In this document: positions 8,379 through 17,919 of the stretch, one piece after another
Layout: every line of letters begins with the position of its first letter
Numbering within the stretch: position 1 is the stretch's first letter
Origin: an uncultured bacterium
Lineage (GTDB): Bacteria > Acidobacteriota > Aminicenantia > Aminicenantales > CALLJL01
Reading direction: 5' to 3'
Assembly: GCA_938092135.1 (NCBI GenBank)
Contig: CALLJL010000003.1
Coordinates: 124,001 to 188,000, forward strand
DNA length: 64,000 bases
Position numbers and translations under genes: made by a program
Notes under the pieces: model-generated
What the model was told of the DNA's origin: nothing
Seen by the model: the letters and a program-made list of their open reading frames with translations, nothing else
The model's database searches: none

Positions 8379-10194
8379 GATAACGCCAGAAAGAAAAATT
8401 GTTGGCCGCGTAGCCGATGATCAGGGAAATCCTCTTCCTGGTGTTTCGGTTGAGCCGACAAGTCCCAAAATGGTTGGAGCCGCCTATTCCGTTACCGATA
8501 AAAATGGAACGTACCGCTTGATGACTCTTCCTTCCGGAACCTATGATATAACTTTCTCTCTTCCTGGATTTGAAAAGGTTGTCCGCAAGGGTATTTCCCT
8601 TGTATTAGCGCAAACCATAGTTCTGAATGTAATCATGGAAGTGGCTACGTTAGAAGAAGAGGTGGTAGTAGTTGGCAAAAGCCCGCTTATTGATGTTAAA
8701 AGTACGGTTAAAGGACAGGTAATGGCAAGGGATGTCATCATGAGTCTTCCCCGAGGGCGAAACTTCGACTCTTTAATCAACCTGGTTCCCGGTGTTCATT
8801 ATGAAAGTAAAATTGGTGGCTTTACTACTGACGGGGCTTCCGGAGCTGAGAATATCTGGCCCGTTGATGGCACTGATGTTACCAGTATTCACGTGGGGAC
8901 AAGAGCTCAAAATGTCGTCCTCGAGCTGGTCGATGAAGTTAAGGTAACTGCTTCCGGATATAATGCAGAATTCGGCGGGTCAATGGGCGGAGTTATCAAT
9001 GTAATTACCCGATCAGGTGGTAACACCTTTCACGGAGATTTTATTGCTTATTATAAAAACAATAAGCTGTGGATGAAAGGAAAAGCCCATGATTATTTAA
9101 CGCAGAGCCCTTATAATGTCGATGTTTATGAATATGTCAATGATGATGACCTTTATTTTGATGGTGGAAAGAAAAGAGATTCCTATTATCGAACGGAGTT
9201 CGCCATAAGCCTTGGTGGTTATATTATTAAGGATAGACTATGGTTCTTTGGTGCCTTTAATCCTATTAAGTCTCAGACCAAGGCTTTAAGGGATTTTAAT
9301 TCCCGTAAAGGGCCATTTAGCGAATTTTTAACCAAAAGCTATTATTACAATGGTTCTTTCAAGCTAACAGCTGCTCCTTTGAAAAATCTTCGTCTATCAG
9401 CTAGCTTGGTTAACAATTTTTATAAATACAGAGGTGCTCTGCCGAGAATCAGTGGCACTTCATCAGCTACCTACGATTGGGGAAAAGAAGGCTATGATTA
9501 TCCCGATAATTCCACCGCTTTTCTGGCCGATTATCATCGAGGCAATAATCTCCTCATCAGTCTGCGTGGCGGCTGGCACAAGCAGAATATAACCAATCAG
9601 CAGATAAAACCTCCCGACAGATCAACCTATTATTTTTACACCTCAAATTATATTTATCAAAATGACCCCTTTTTCCAATCTAGGCCTGATTTGCTCCATT
9701 ATGCCTACTGGACCGACTCACCCATTTATCTTGAAACTCAAAAAAGACTCTATGAAAAGTTCAGTAGCAACCTTGATTTTACCTACTATATGAGCTGGAT
9801 GGGCGAGCATGCCTGGAAGGCCGGGATTCAATACATCTGGTTGCATGAGGATGTCCTTGACTGGTCGCCTCACCCCCGAGTTTATATCTACTGGGGAAGA
9901 ACAAGCTATGCCCTTGGTTTCCCTGTCGGCGTAGGTGCGCCCAAGGATAGCCCCTATTATGGACCCTATGGCTATTACTATATCCGGAGCAGCTGGACAG
10001 GTCTCTATGGTGGTGTCTGGAACGCCAGCAGCAATAACTGGGCTCTCTATTTGCAGGATTCCTGGACGATAAAGGATAGATTAACAATCAATGCGGGGAT
10101 CAGGGCAGAAAGTGAATATATTCCTTCCTTTACCGACGACCCGATGTATGCTCATGTAAAAAACCTGTCGACTTTAGTTTTAATGAGAAAATAG
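8332..10194 (+). pseudogene. TonB-dependent receptor, N-terminal piece (5'-truncated and frameshifted)
   Basis: Outer-membrane TonB-dependent receptor of the CarboxypepD_reg type. After the start come a regulatory-like domain (KIVGRVADDQGNPLPGVSVE, about 22-100), a short VVVVGKSP linker, a plug domain (about 105-230, with LPRGRNFDSLINLVPGV) and the first part of the barrel. The start is unsound: the only ATG at 8332 has no ribosome site and gives 16 residues (MFAVIFLTSLRWKPAQ) that are a poor signal peptide, while the region before 8376 belongs to a minus-strand remnant. The true signal peptide and promoter seem deleted. The frame ends early at 10194 because one A is missing at 10158-10163. 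It could be a dead gene or partly an assembly error. Confidence 0.8.
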
Positions 10195-11420
10195 CCCCTC
10201 GGGTCGGGATTATTTATGATGTCTTCGGTGATTCAAGCCTCAAGATTTTTGGCAGTTACGGAATTTATTATGATGTCATGAAGCTTTATATTGCCGTCCT
10301 GAGTTTCGGCGGATGGAAACACAAAAGAGATTTTTACGCCCTTAAGGATCCAGACTGGACAAAGATTGCCTCCAGTGGGCAGATCAATGACCGGGCCAGC
10401 CAGGAAGCCAATAACACCTATGCTGGTACTCTCGATTATTTGCCATCTTCCTTTGACCGGATAGACCCTGATTTAAAGCCTGCCTGTCAAAGTGAGCTTT
10501 CCTTCGGAGCGGAGAAAAAACTAGCTGAAAATGTTTCCCTTTCATTGCGTCTGGTTTATAAGCATCTCATTAGAACCATTGAGGATGTGGGTGCTTTGGA
10601 GTGGGTAGTTGATCCTCAGACAGGCTCCAAAACCTTGGAAGAAATTTTCTACATAACTAATCCTGGCTATGGCTATTCCCGGCCTGTTTCCCAGGGCGGC
10701 AAATTTGCTGATGAGTACTGGCCATGTCCAAAGGCTAAAAGAGATTATTATGCCCTTAATCTATCCCTTGAAAAGAAATTGAGCGATCGTTGGCAAGCGG
10801 GTATAAATTATACCCTCAGCCGAGTGGCCGGCAATTATTCAGGCTTGAATAGTGCTGATGAGGATGGACGTAATGCTCCCAATGTGACTTTGTATTACGA
10901 TGACTGGTTTATTGCCTATGACGTTTATGGAAAGGTTCTGGATGAGCCTTTGCCCCATGATCGAACCCACTACATTAAGGCTTTTGGTTCCTATGTTTTT
11001 CCCTTCGGTTTAACTATTGACTTTACTGCCTATGGTCGAAGCGGGTTGCCCCTTTCAACGAGACTTTATATGAATAATCGCTACATTTATCCTGAAAACC
11101 GTGGCGATTTGGGCCGTCTTCCCTTTACCTTCTGGGCTGATATTTTTATCGAGTATGCCTTGAGGTTGCCTAACAAAACTTCGCTGGCCATAAACTTGCA
11201 GATAGACAATGTTACGAACACTAAAACAATTCAAAGTAAGATCACTGAACTCAATAGGACCTCAATCTGGGCTGATGATAAAGAAATCCTTGATGGCACT
11301 TTAGCCCGAAACTATCGCACCTGGGTACAGACTAAGGGGAATCCCCATCCGGCTTTCGGCCAGTGGTCAACTCGTTTTTCACCCTGGTCAGCCCGCCTTG
11401 GTTTCAAGTTTGCTTTTTGA
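10164..11420 (+). pseudogene. TonB-dependent receptor, C-terminal barrel piece (shifted frame)
   Basis: Continuation of the preceding receptor in the next frame. From 10164 it reads PVDFSFNEKIAPRVGIIYDV, a typical mid-barrel block, through YYALNLSLEKKLSDRWQAG and FTAYGRSG to a terminal LGFKFAF, the aromatic-ended strand recognised by the BAM machinery. The first ATG in this frame is at 10278, but homology clearly begins before it, so 10278 is not a natural start. With one base restored, the receptor would be about 1029 aa from 8332, normal for this class. It meets the DsrE-like gene tail to tail. Confidence 0.82.
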
Positions 11421-11432
11421 AGTTAAGCGGTT

Positions 11433-11915
11433 TCAGATGAAAAGAGTGATGTCTGCTTCCCTGGCTATGGACAGGAAATGGGCAACTCCGACGCAAGCTT
11501 TTATTTCTGGAATCAGATCTTCATGGGATATTTCCATTACTTGAAGACTCATCTCGCAGGCATAAAATTTGACGCCTAAGTCTATGGCTGTTTGTCGGAG
11601 CTCCTTTAGGCTAGGCACGCGGTGAGAGCGCATCATTTTCCTAAATAGCCATCTTCCGAGACCGAAAAAGGAGTAGCGACTGGGCGACGCTCGATTTAGA
11701 TCACCTCTTTCCATAAAACCAATCAATCGCCCGAGAAAGCTCCGTCCTGTTGCCCGGCCAGATTTAATGGCTCTTAAACCCCAAAAAGTAAAAAACATGG
11801 AAACTTCCATGCCCGAAGCAGCCGCTCCTGTGGCGATGATAAAAGCGCCAAAAAGGCGTTCTAAATCGCCGCTCATAACAATTAAGGCGACTTTGTTTGA
11901 TTTTTTTTCATCCAT
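11433..11915 (-). CDS. DsrE/DsrF/DrsH-like family protein
   Basis: 160-aa cytoplasmic or membrane-associated protein of the DsrE/F/H-like sulfur-relay group. The N-terminal strand KVALIVMSGDLERLFGAFII and GMEVSMFFTFWGLRAIK match the large DsrE-like subgroup, and a conserved cysteine lies in FYACEMSLQVMEI. The ATG at 11915 follows AGGAGGA. A TATAAT lies just upstream (11938-11943, minus). The family shuttles persulfide or acts as peroxiredoxin-like proteins. No dsr, tus or rhodanese partner is nearby, so the role is open. Confidence 0.8.
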   Translation of the reverse strand: MDEKKSNKVALIVMSGDLERLFGAFIIATGAAASGMEVSMFFTFWGLRAIKSGRATGRSFLGRLIGFMERGDLNRASPSRYSFFGLGRWLFRKMMRSHRVPSLKELRQTAIDLGVKFYACEMSLQVMEISHEDLIPEIKACVGVAHFLSIAREADITLFI

Positions 11916-11937
11916 ACGACCTGTCCTCCTTTATTTC

Positions 11938-11943
11938 ATTATA
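11938..11943 (-). promoter_or_regulatory. Possible -10 element for the DsrE-like gene
   Basis: A perfect TATAAT on the minus strand about 23 bases before the start codon, with no good -35 element at the usual spacing. The rest of the 228-base spacer 11916-12143 shows nothing recognisable. Confidence 0.3.
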
Positions 11944-12143
11944 TCGGGGAGAAAAGAGAGATATATCCCTTTGAATTATCGGGCTTGCTAAATGAGTCGT
12001 TTCTTAATTATTAGCCGAAAATTTCGTCCGCTTTTTATCAGATCGTCTTAATTTAAATGAGGAATTTTTTCTCCCTTAGCTTTAATGAGATTACTTTTTC
12101 TAAATCTGCCAATTATTTAAGTCCTTGCTTTTTACCTCTAACC

Positions 12144-14753
12144 CTAATTCATTTCAGGATAAAGGAGAGAATTCAGGATGAATTTATAGGTACCATGGGA
12201 CTGGGCTCTGTGCTGAGAGCGGATACCAATGAGAATTATTTTCCCTTTTTTATAGGATAAATCAACGACCGCGGCTTTGCGAACAATTAAATCTTCTCCC
12301 AAAAGCCAGCCACTCAGAAGAATATTTTTCTCCCCGAAGCTGGCCACTACTTTCCTCTCCCATTCTGCCGGTGGGATTCTGGTTTCAAAGGCAAGACTGT
12401 TAACAAACATGGCGGCTATTTTTTCAGGAAAGCCGTATCCAAGAGGCGTTGTATTATCCACATTGAGCTCGAGAAGGGAAGTGGGGCAGAAAAAGCGGGT
12501 TCTTTCCACCCGATCAAGGACATTACGAACCGGTGCCTCTAACTCCCTTATAGCCAGTTCACAGGCCCGATTGAGGGTCACTAAAAGACCACCTTGTTCC
12601 ACAAAAGATTTTAAGGCGTCAATACCTTCTTTTTCTATGCCACCTTCATATTCAGGCGGATAAATGGCAGCCACCATTTGGGGTCTTTCTGGGGATGGCG
12701 TTATTCTACCCGATTTAATTATGTCAGCACTTTCATCAGCGAAAATAATGACATCAAAATCAGCCCTGAGATTAACTTTCTTTTCTTTCATTCCTTTAAA
12801 ATCAGCATTTTTCAAAGTCTTGTAAGGAATGCCGAAATCATCAAACAAATAGCGCGTCCACCCTTCATCCATGTTGCCTCGCCAAGATTGATAAAGGCCG
12901 ATTCGGGGAAATTTAATTTTTGCCTGAGGAATAGATGCAATTTCTTTTAAGCCATAGGCCGGAAGGTGCCATTTCTCGAGCAAAGGTTTTAAAATTTTCT
13001 GAAGATCAGGATTATTGGCCAGAAGAAAGCTACCGGCTGCAAGGTTAAAGCCTTCGCCTTTTACTATTTCTTTGCTTCTCGTGACTTCTACTTTTTCCTT
13101 GAGCAAAGCTATGGCTACCGCAAAGGATGCATTATGGCGGCTATCCAGGGCAAGGAATGGCGATGTTTTTGGATCAGGAACAGTGATTGTTGGATAAGGA
13201 ATGCTTTCAAGCTTAATTAGCTTAGCTTCGAAGGGCTCCTGGATTTCATCACAGCTAACGCCCATTTGCAAGGGAAGTGTCCAGGCAGCATTGTCATAGG
13301 GTGGAACGGGAGGGCCGCCAGGGTACTGACGAATATCTGGATATTCCTGTTTTTCAAGTAAAGCCCAGGCATAGGCCTTATAAGGCTGGCTCATCAAAAC
13401 AACAAAGGAACCGGCCGGATAAAATTTTCCTTGAGCAATAAAATCCTGCTGAGCTTGGTGAATTTCGACCCCACCAAGACGTAAAATTTCTAGCATTCTT
13501 AGGGTGGTAGGATAATCATGTTGCTGGGCGGGGATAACAAAGGCAAAGGGTTCATCCTTCGCCCATTTTTTTTCGATGGCGTCGCGATTCATTAAATAGA
13601 AGTTGAAAAGAAAATCTTCTTTATAAAGAGAGCAGGCTTTGATCAAACTTAAAGAAAGGGTAAGCTCATAGTCGACAATATCGCGCAGACGCCACCAGCC
13701 ACCTTTCCAGGGATCAATGAATTCCATACTTTTTTCATAATAATCTTTGGGAATTTCTGTGGGCTCAATATAAATGGGAGTGGCTACTCGCACTGAGGCT
13801 GCTTCTGAAAGCAAACCAATGGCGTTATGCAACCAAGAAGTATCATCACAGGCGCCAATCCACCAGCCAGTATAGCTTCGGCCATGAACAACTCCCGAAT
13901 AGCCCTTCTGCTGTAGATCATAAGCCATCGCCGTGCCCAGAAGGTTTACTCCTCGCCAGACAAGGGGATGAATATTGGGCAAGGGAGGATTCATATAGGG
14001 AGGAACAAAAAGGCGAGCCCCCGTTGAGCCCATCTGGTGTTCATCGATATGCACCTGGGGAATCCAGGTATGATATTGAACCTGGGCGACGGCTCTTGTT
14101 TCCGCCAGATTAAACATGAAAAAATCACGGTTATTGTCGTGGCCAGCATAATGGTGATAGAGCCAGGGCATGGGGCCTCCTTCATATTTTGTCCCCACAT
14201 ATTTTTTGTACCAGTCGACAACCATTTGGTGGCCATCAGGATTAATAGTGGGTATCAAGAGAACAATAACCTCTTTCAGGACTCTCTCGGCATCAAAGGG
14301 AGTCTGCCCAGTAACAAGTTTGTAGGCAAGTTCCAAGGACATCTGCGAGGCAGCAATTTCAGTGGAATGGAGACTACAGGTTATTAGCAAAATGACCTTA
14401 CCCTCCCTAGACAGCTGTTTCGCCTGCTCTTCGCTCAGACCTCGGGCGTCCCGCAACATCCTGGATATTTCCCGGTAGCGGTCAAGCTTGGCCATATTTT
14501 CTTCTGAAGTAATTACAGCCATGATCATTGGCTTTCTTAGCGTGGTCAGGCCAATTTCCACAACCTTTAACCGAGGCGATTCCTCATCGAGCTTTTGAAA
14601 ATAAGCCTTAATTTGGTTGTAATCGGCCAGCTTTCGATCTTCCCCAACCTTAAAACCTAAGAATTTTTCAGGAGGCGTCTGAGCCGCCAAAGTCAAAGAA
14701 AAATTGAGGATTATAAAAGTCGCGACCAAGCTAATTATCAGACGTTTAGCCAT
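12144..14753 (-). CDS. Large exported M14 family zinc carboxypeptidase
   Basis: 869-aa secreted M14 metallopeptidase. A signal peptide (1-24) ends TLAAQ. The zinc motif is H129-S-T-E132 in CSLHSTEIA, with NPDG at 171-174, NNRD at 207-210 and the third ligand region VHIDEHQ (234-240). The ATG at 14753 follows GAGGAGGT; an ATG 21 bases earlier would place that site inside the coding region. The M14 domain occupies the first ~370 residues. The long C-terminal half contains a glutamine-amidotransferase-like fold (DVIIFADES, LVTLNRACELAIREL), as in other large bacterial M14 proteins. A TTGACA/TAGAAA promoter sits upstream. It likely degrades extracellular peptides. Confidence 0.86.
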   Translation of the reverse strand: MAKRLIISLVATFIILNFSLTLAAQTPPEKFLGFKVGEDRKLADYNQIKAYFQKLDEESPRLKVVEIGLTTLRKPMIMAVITSEENMAKLDRYREISRMLRDARGLSEEQAKQLSREGKVILLITCSLHSTEIAASQMSLELAYKLVTGQTPFDAERVLKEVIVLLIPTINPDGHQMVVDWYKKYVGTKYEGGPMPWLYHHYAGHDNNRDFFMFNLAETRAVAQVQYHTWIPQVHIDEHQMGSTGARLFVPPYMNPPLPNIHPLVWRGVNLLGTAMAYDLQQKGYSGVVHGRSYTGWWIGACDDTSWLHNAIGLLSEAASVRVATPIYIEPTEIPKDYYEKSMEFIDPWKGGWWRLRDIVDYELTLSLSLIKACSLYKEDFLFNFYLMNRDAIEKKWAKDEPFAFVIPAQQHDYPTTLRMLEILRLGGVEIHQAQQDFIAQGKFYPAGSFVVLMSQPYKAYAWALLEKQEYPDIRQYPGGPPVPPYDNAAWTLPLQMGVSCDEIQEPFEAKLIKLESIPYPTITVPDPKTSPFLALDSRHNASFAVAIALLKEKVEVTRSKEIVKGEGFNLAAGSFLLANNPDLQKILKPLLEKWHLPAYGLKEIASIPQAKIKFPRIGLYQSWRGNMDEGWTRYLFDDFGIPYKTLKNADFKGMKEKKVNLRADFDVIIFADESADIIKSGRITPSPERPQMVAAIYPPEYEGGIEKEGIDALKSFVEQGGLLVTLNRACELAIRELEAPVRNVLDRVERTRFFCPTSLLELNVDNTTPLGYGFPEKIAAMFVNSLAFETRIPPAEWERKVVASFGEKNILLSGWLLGEDLIVRKAAVVDLSYKKGKIILIGIRSQHRAQSHGTYKFILNSLLYPEMN

Positions 14754-14799
14754 TACTACCTCCTCTACTTTCATTTTTAATATTTTAATGGTTTGGCTT

Positions 14800-14828
14800 T
14801 TTCTATCACCTTGCTATCTAAGTGTCAA
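14800..14828 (-). promoter_or_regulatory. Sigma70-like promoter for the M14 peptidase
   Basis: On the minus strand TTGACA (14828-14823) and TAGAAA (14805-14800) are 17 bases apart. The predicted start near 14793 leaves a leader of about 40 bases. Confidence 0.45.
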
Positions 14829-14853
14829 GATGGGTTAAAATGAATTTTTTTAA

Positions 14854-15522
14854 TTAGAGTTCTTGATTGAGCTGATTAGCTATAAGTAGCCTAGGAATGA
14901 TAGGGGGAAGCCCCAATCTTTTGGCTATCCTTTGAGATAAGGATATTGAATAGCCAAAGCAGTCAAAGATGATAAGATTGGCCATTTTATAGGTCAAAGA
15001 CGATGCTAATTTCTCTAGATCGTTGAATTTTTCATAGGGATTTAAAACCTCAATTGAGACCTCGTCTTGGAGGCAAAGCCACTTTTCTCTGACCCCATCT
15101 TTCTGTTCTTTTAAAGGAATAAAGACAATGACCTTGGCTGGCGAAAGATTAATTACCTCTTTTTTTATCAGCTCAAAGGGCAAGATTAAATTTCCTTTCG
15201 AAGTTAATTCAACGAAATTTTCAGTACAGAGAAGGACAATCAAATCAATCTTTTTTGTCTTGAGCTCATTTATTTTGTTCAGCAGCAAGGGAAGGATTTT
15301 TTTCCGACCAATAATGACTGATTTTCCGTCCCTGAGTCGGGTAATCAAAGGAAGATCGTCCTGGTCCGGTCTTAAACTAAATATTTCTTTTGAGTTTAGA
15401 TCGTCTAAAGCGCCCGCCTGATAGATTTCAATCCCTGGAGAAAGTAAAGGTTGAATTTCTGCTATGATATCATCGCGGGGCGATTGACCGATAGTTAAAA
15501 AACCAGCTTTCTTCTTTTTCAT
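14854..15522 (-). CDS. AroM family protein
   Basis: 222-aa cytoplasmic protein of the AroM family, named after an E. coli gene in the aroL region. The opening KAGFLTIGQSPRDD is the family signature. It continues with EIYQAGALDDL and ends FDCFGYSISLSQRIAKRLGLP. The fold is related to Asp/Glu/hydantoin racemases. The ATG at 15522 overlaps the DUF917 stop as ATGA, showing translational coupling. An upstream in-frame ATG at 15540 would overlap by 22 bases and was not preferred. Biochemical function is unproven. The pairing with DUF917 suggests amino-acid or hydantoin chemistry. Confidence 0.83.
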   Translation of the reverse strand: MKKKKAGFLTIGQSPRDDIIAEIQPLLSPGIEIYQAGALDDLNSKEIFSLRPDQDDLPLITRLRDGKSVIIGRKKILPLLLNKINELKTKKIDLIVLLCTENFVELTSKGNLILPFELIKKEVINLSPAKVIVFIPLKEQKDGVREKWLCLQDEVSIEVLNPYEKFNDLEKLASSLTYKMANLIIFDCFGYSISLSQRIAKRLGLPPIIPRLLIANQLNQEL

Positions 15523-16610
15523 TCTTTGAGAAAATGGCAATATTTTATTATTTCCTGACCAGTGACCTTTTCAATTTTTTTTAACAGCAACAGATCTTTA
15601 ACCCCAGCTCCGAGAATTAGTTTAGAAGCTGGGATGGACAAAATAAATATTTCCATTCCTTCTTTTATTGCGGCACTGATTAAAGGCAAACCTGTTTCGG
15701 CTTCAAAGGTCATAATTAGGTCAGGAAAGGTAGCGACTCTTTGGCCATTTATATCCCAAGTAATATATTCATTCCAGAAAAAAAGCTCGCCATGAAGATC
15801 ATCGGTTTTGATTATCATCTTCCCGATATCGAAATCACCTTGTTGTTGGAGATTGAATTTTTCCACTCGGCCGAACAAAAAATCCCCGGCTTGAAAATAA
15901 CAAATAATTATCTCCATTTTCTTTTCAGTCGAAAGGCCTTTTTCTTTAATCAAAATATTTCCAAGAGAGAGAGCCTGGCGAATGGCCCCAGATGCCCCTT
16001 TCAATTTTACATAGCCAGCCTCAACGGGATTACGGGCGACAGCTACAGGACTGCCCAGTTTAGCGGCCATCTTTCTAACCGCCCTGGCTGTTTCTTCAAT
16101 AGGTCCAATAAAAAATTTTTCAATGGTTCTTCCTTTTTTGTCCCGGCCGACAGCTGCTTGTTGAGAGATGTAAGGCTCAATTTTATGCAAGCCCATGGAG
16201 CCCATTAGCCCTAACGGATGGGCTCGACCATTAGCGGGAGCATCAACTACAGGAATTCCAAGTAAGGCTGATTGAACCCAGCCATTGACAATAGCCATGG
16301 CACCTATTTCACTCGAAATAAGACCAATAATTTTGGCCTGACTATTTTCAAGAAAAATTTCAACTGCCCGGGCATAGTTTTCAGGCAAAAGATGGTTGGC
16401 TCCAGCTGAAGGTGCCCCGACAGCTGAAACGGTCAACAGAAGAGACGAGGGGTCAATGAGTTCTAAAGATAAAATCTCTCTAAAACCTATTTTGATGGCC
16501 TCCTCGGCCAATTTTTTCCCTTCTTCTATCCACCCACCACCGCCGCCACCGAGAATGGCCCCTCCCATGACCATAGCCTCAATCATTGTTTCATTGATGG
16601 TTATTTTCAT
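15519..16610 (-). CDS. DUF917 family protein (S-methyl-thiohydantoin desulfurase-like)
   Basis: 363-aa DUF917 protein. The N-terminus AMVMGGAILGGGGGGWIEEG is the glycine-rich signature, followed by SAVGAPSAGANHL and VDAPANGRAHPLGLMGSMGL. The family shares its fold with hydantoinase/acetone-carboxylase-type proteins and often occurs beside AroM and transport genes. The ATG at 16610 has a weak GGGAAAA ribosome site that is itself part of a 7-bp inverted repeat (16626-16649). First gene of a two-gene operon with aroM. The substrate is unknown; cyclic amides or modified amino acids are plausible by family. Confidence 0.83.
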   Translation of the reverse strand: MKITINETMIEAMVMGGAILGGGGGGWIEEGKKLAEEAIKIGFREILSLELIDPSSLLLTVSAVGAPSAGANHLLPENYARAVEIFLENSQAKIIGLISSEIGAMAIVNGWVQSALLGIPVVDAPANGRAHPLGLMGSMGLHKIEPYISQQAAVGRDKKGRTIEKFFIGPIEETARAVRKMAAKLGSPVAVARNPVEAGYVKLKGASGAIRQALSLGNILIKEKGLSTEKKMEIIICYFQAGDFLFGRVEKFNLQQQGDFDIGKMIIKTDDLHGELFFWNEYITWDINGQRVATFPDLIMTFEAETGLPLISAAIKEGMEIFILSIPASKLILGAGVKDLLLLKKIEKVTGQEIIKYCHFLKE

Positions 16611-16625
16611 TTTCTTTTTCCCAAT

Positions 16626-16649
16626 TTTTCCCTTTTTTGCCAGGGAAAA
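16626..16649 (-). promoter_or_regulatory. Inverted repeat over the DUF917 ribosome-binding region
   Basis: TTTTCCC and GGGAAAA arms (16626-16632 and 16643-16649) flank a 10-base loop and end 15 bases before the DUF917 ATG. On mRNA it would form a hairpin close to the ribosome site; on DNA it could be an operator. Suggestive only. Confidence 0.35.
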
Positions 16650-16736
16650 GTTAATCTAATTTGCCTTGTTTTTGAGAAAAATTTTAAAGAGGAAGGACAT
16701 TTCTTTTTGGGAATAAATTTTACCACCTTTTTTCTA

Positions 16737-16776
16737 AAATAAAAAAATCGTTATTTAAAAAGCTATTTTTTTATTT
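16737..16776. terminator. 12-bp AT-only hairpin, possible bidirectional terminator
   Basis: Perfect arms AAATAAAAAAAT (16737-16748) and ATTTTTTTATTT (16765-16776) around a 16-base loop. It lies downstream of the YugP-like gene on the minus strand. There are no G-C pairs, so stability is doubtful, but the T-rich arm could release RNA polymerase. Confidence 0.35.
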
Positions 16777-16971
16777 GGCTAAAGAAAACCAGATAGCCTT
16801 ACCTTTCTTTATTGAGCTTCCAGCTTGATTTCAGAATTTTTTTCTTAGCTTTTTCTTTGAATCCAGGACATCAGCCAAAGGACTCTCTTTTTAATGATTT
16901 CTTAAAACCACATGAAATAATCGGTCAAAAAATTGATAAAAGAAGCAAATTAAAAGCAATGAAAATCTTTT

Positions 16972-17661
16972 TCAATCTCGCGATTGACGAATAAGAAAAA
17001 GACGTAACAGCTGCATAACGGCCATAGCTGTTGCGGCTACATAAGTCAAAGCAGCGGCCGAAAGCACCTGGCGGGCTCCATCGAGTTCTTCGGGCGTAAG
17101 ATAATTCCCTTCCCGGAGAACAGCCAGAGCCCGGCGTGATGCATTAAATTCAACGGGTAAAGTTATGACGGTAAAAGCAACCGCCCCTGCAAAGAGTAAA
17201 ATGCCCAAATCCATGAGGAAGTGGGGGCGGCCTTGGCTCAAAATAAGTCCGATGAAGAAAAGTGGAAAAGCCAGGGTTGAGCCAAGATTAGCTATAGGGT
17301 AAATGGCGTTACGAAGATGAAGAGGAGCGTAATGGAAGTGATCCTGAAGAGCGTGTCCAGCCTCATGAGCAGCCACCCCAAGGGCCGCAATTGAGCTGCT
17401 TTCATAAACGGCTTCCGATAAGCGAAGCACCTTTCGCCTGGGGTCATAATGGTCAGTTAGCCTCCCAGGTATTTTTTCAATTCCAACCCGACCGGCCCCA
17501 CTTGTTCGAAGAATTTGAGCAGCTACTTCAGCTCCCGTCAAGTTCCGGCGGGCCAGGCGCCGGCTAAAGCGAGCATAGGTGGATTGAACTTTGGCCTGAG
17601 CATATAAAGCTAAAAGAAGAGGTGGTAATAGGAGCACAAAGGTATAATCCCAGAAAAACAT
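16972..17661 (-). CDS. Membrane zinc metallopeptidase, YugP family
   Basis: 229-aa integral-membrane protease of the neutral zinc metallopeptidase YugP group (Zn_peptidase_2). A first transmembrane segment spans about 4-22, the zinc motif is HEAGH at 99-103 (AAHEAGHALQDHF), and further hydrophobic segments lie near 130-145, 152-172 and 195-220. AAGGAGG precedes the ATG at 17661 and a strong promoter lies upstream. Transcribed alone. The family is widespread and poorly characterised; a role in membrane protein turnover is the usual guess. Confidence 0.85.
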   Translation of the reverse strand: MFFWDYTFVLLLPPLLLALYAQAKVQSTYARFSRRLARRNLTGAEVAAQILRTSGAGRVGIEKIPGRLTDHYDPRRKVLRLSEAVYESSSIAALGVAAHEAGHALQDHFHYAPLHLRNAIYPIANLGSTLAFPLFFIGLILSQGRPHFLMDLGILLFAGAVAFTVITLPVEFNASRRALAVLREGNYLTPEELDGARQVLSAAALTYVAATAMAVMQLLRLFLIRQSRD

Positions 17662-17678
17662 TTTTTTCCTCCTTTTTT

Positions 17679-17707
17679 ATCTTAAATTTTCAAAGGCTTA
17701 TTGTCAA
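17679..17707 (-). promoter_or_regulatory. Sigma70-like promoter for the YugP-like protease
   Basis: Minus-strand TTGACA (17707-17702) and TAAGAT (17684-17679) with a 17-base spacer, placing transcription start near 17672 just upstream of the AAGGAGG site. Confidence 0.55.
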
Positions 17708-17889
17708 TTGATACCCTTCGAAAGAAAAAGCAAGGATTGAATCTTTTAGGTTTTAGCCATATGTCAGAAAGAGTAAGGCCTTAAATAAGCTTGGCCAATA
17801 AATTTTAACCTCCATTATGACTATCATGGGGGGACAATGATAAAATAGTTCATAAAAAAACAATCAATTGGTTAAATCGAAGAAAAGCT

Positions 17890-17919
17890 TTGACAAGAGC
17901 AAAATAATCCAGGTACTAT
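17890..17919 (+). promoter_or_regulatory. Promoter-like pair overlapping the first ATG of the next gene
   Basis: TTGACA (17890-17895) and TACTAT (17914-17919) are 18 bases apart. If real, transcription would start near 17926, after the ATG at 17918, and the gene would start at the ATG at 17936 on a very short leader. Confidence 0.35.

Larger units (their letters stand above)
16611..16971. other. 361-base AT-rich gap without a gene
   Basis: Between the YugP-like gene end and the DUF917 start. It holds the DUF917 leader hairpin (16626-16649) and a long AT hairpin (16737-16776). An open frame on the plus strand (16812-16994) overlaps the YugP gene and has no ribosome site. Nothing else is recognisable. 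Confidence 0.5.

Noticed and set aside
8216-8461. 81-codon open frame on the minus strand across the junction
   Set aside because: It runs across both the regulator remnant and the receptor start in a third frame and resembles neither; treated as chance.
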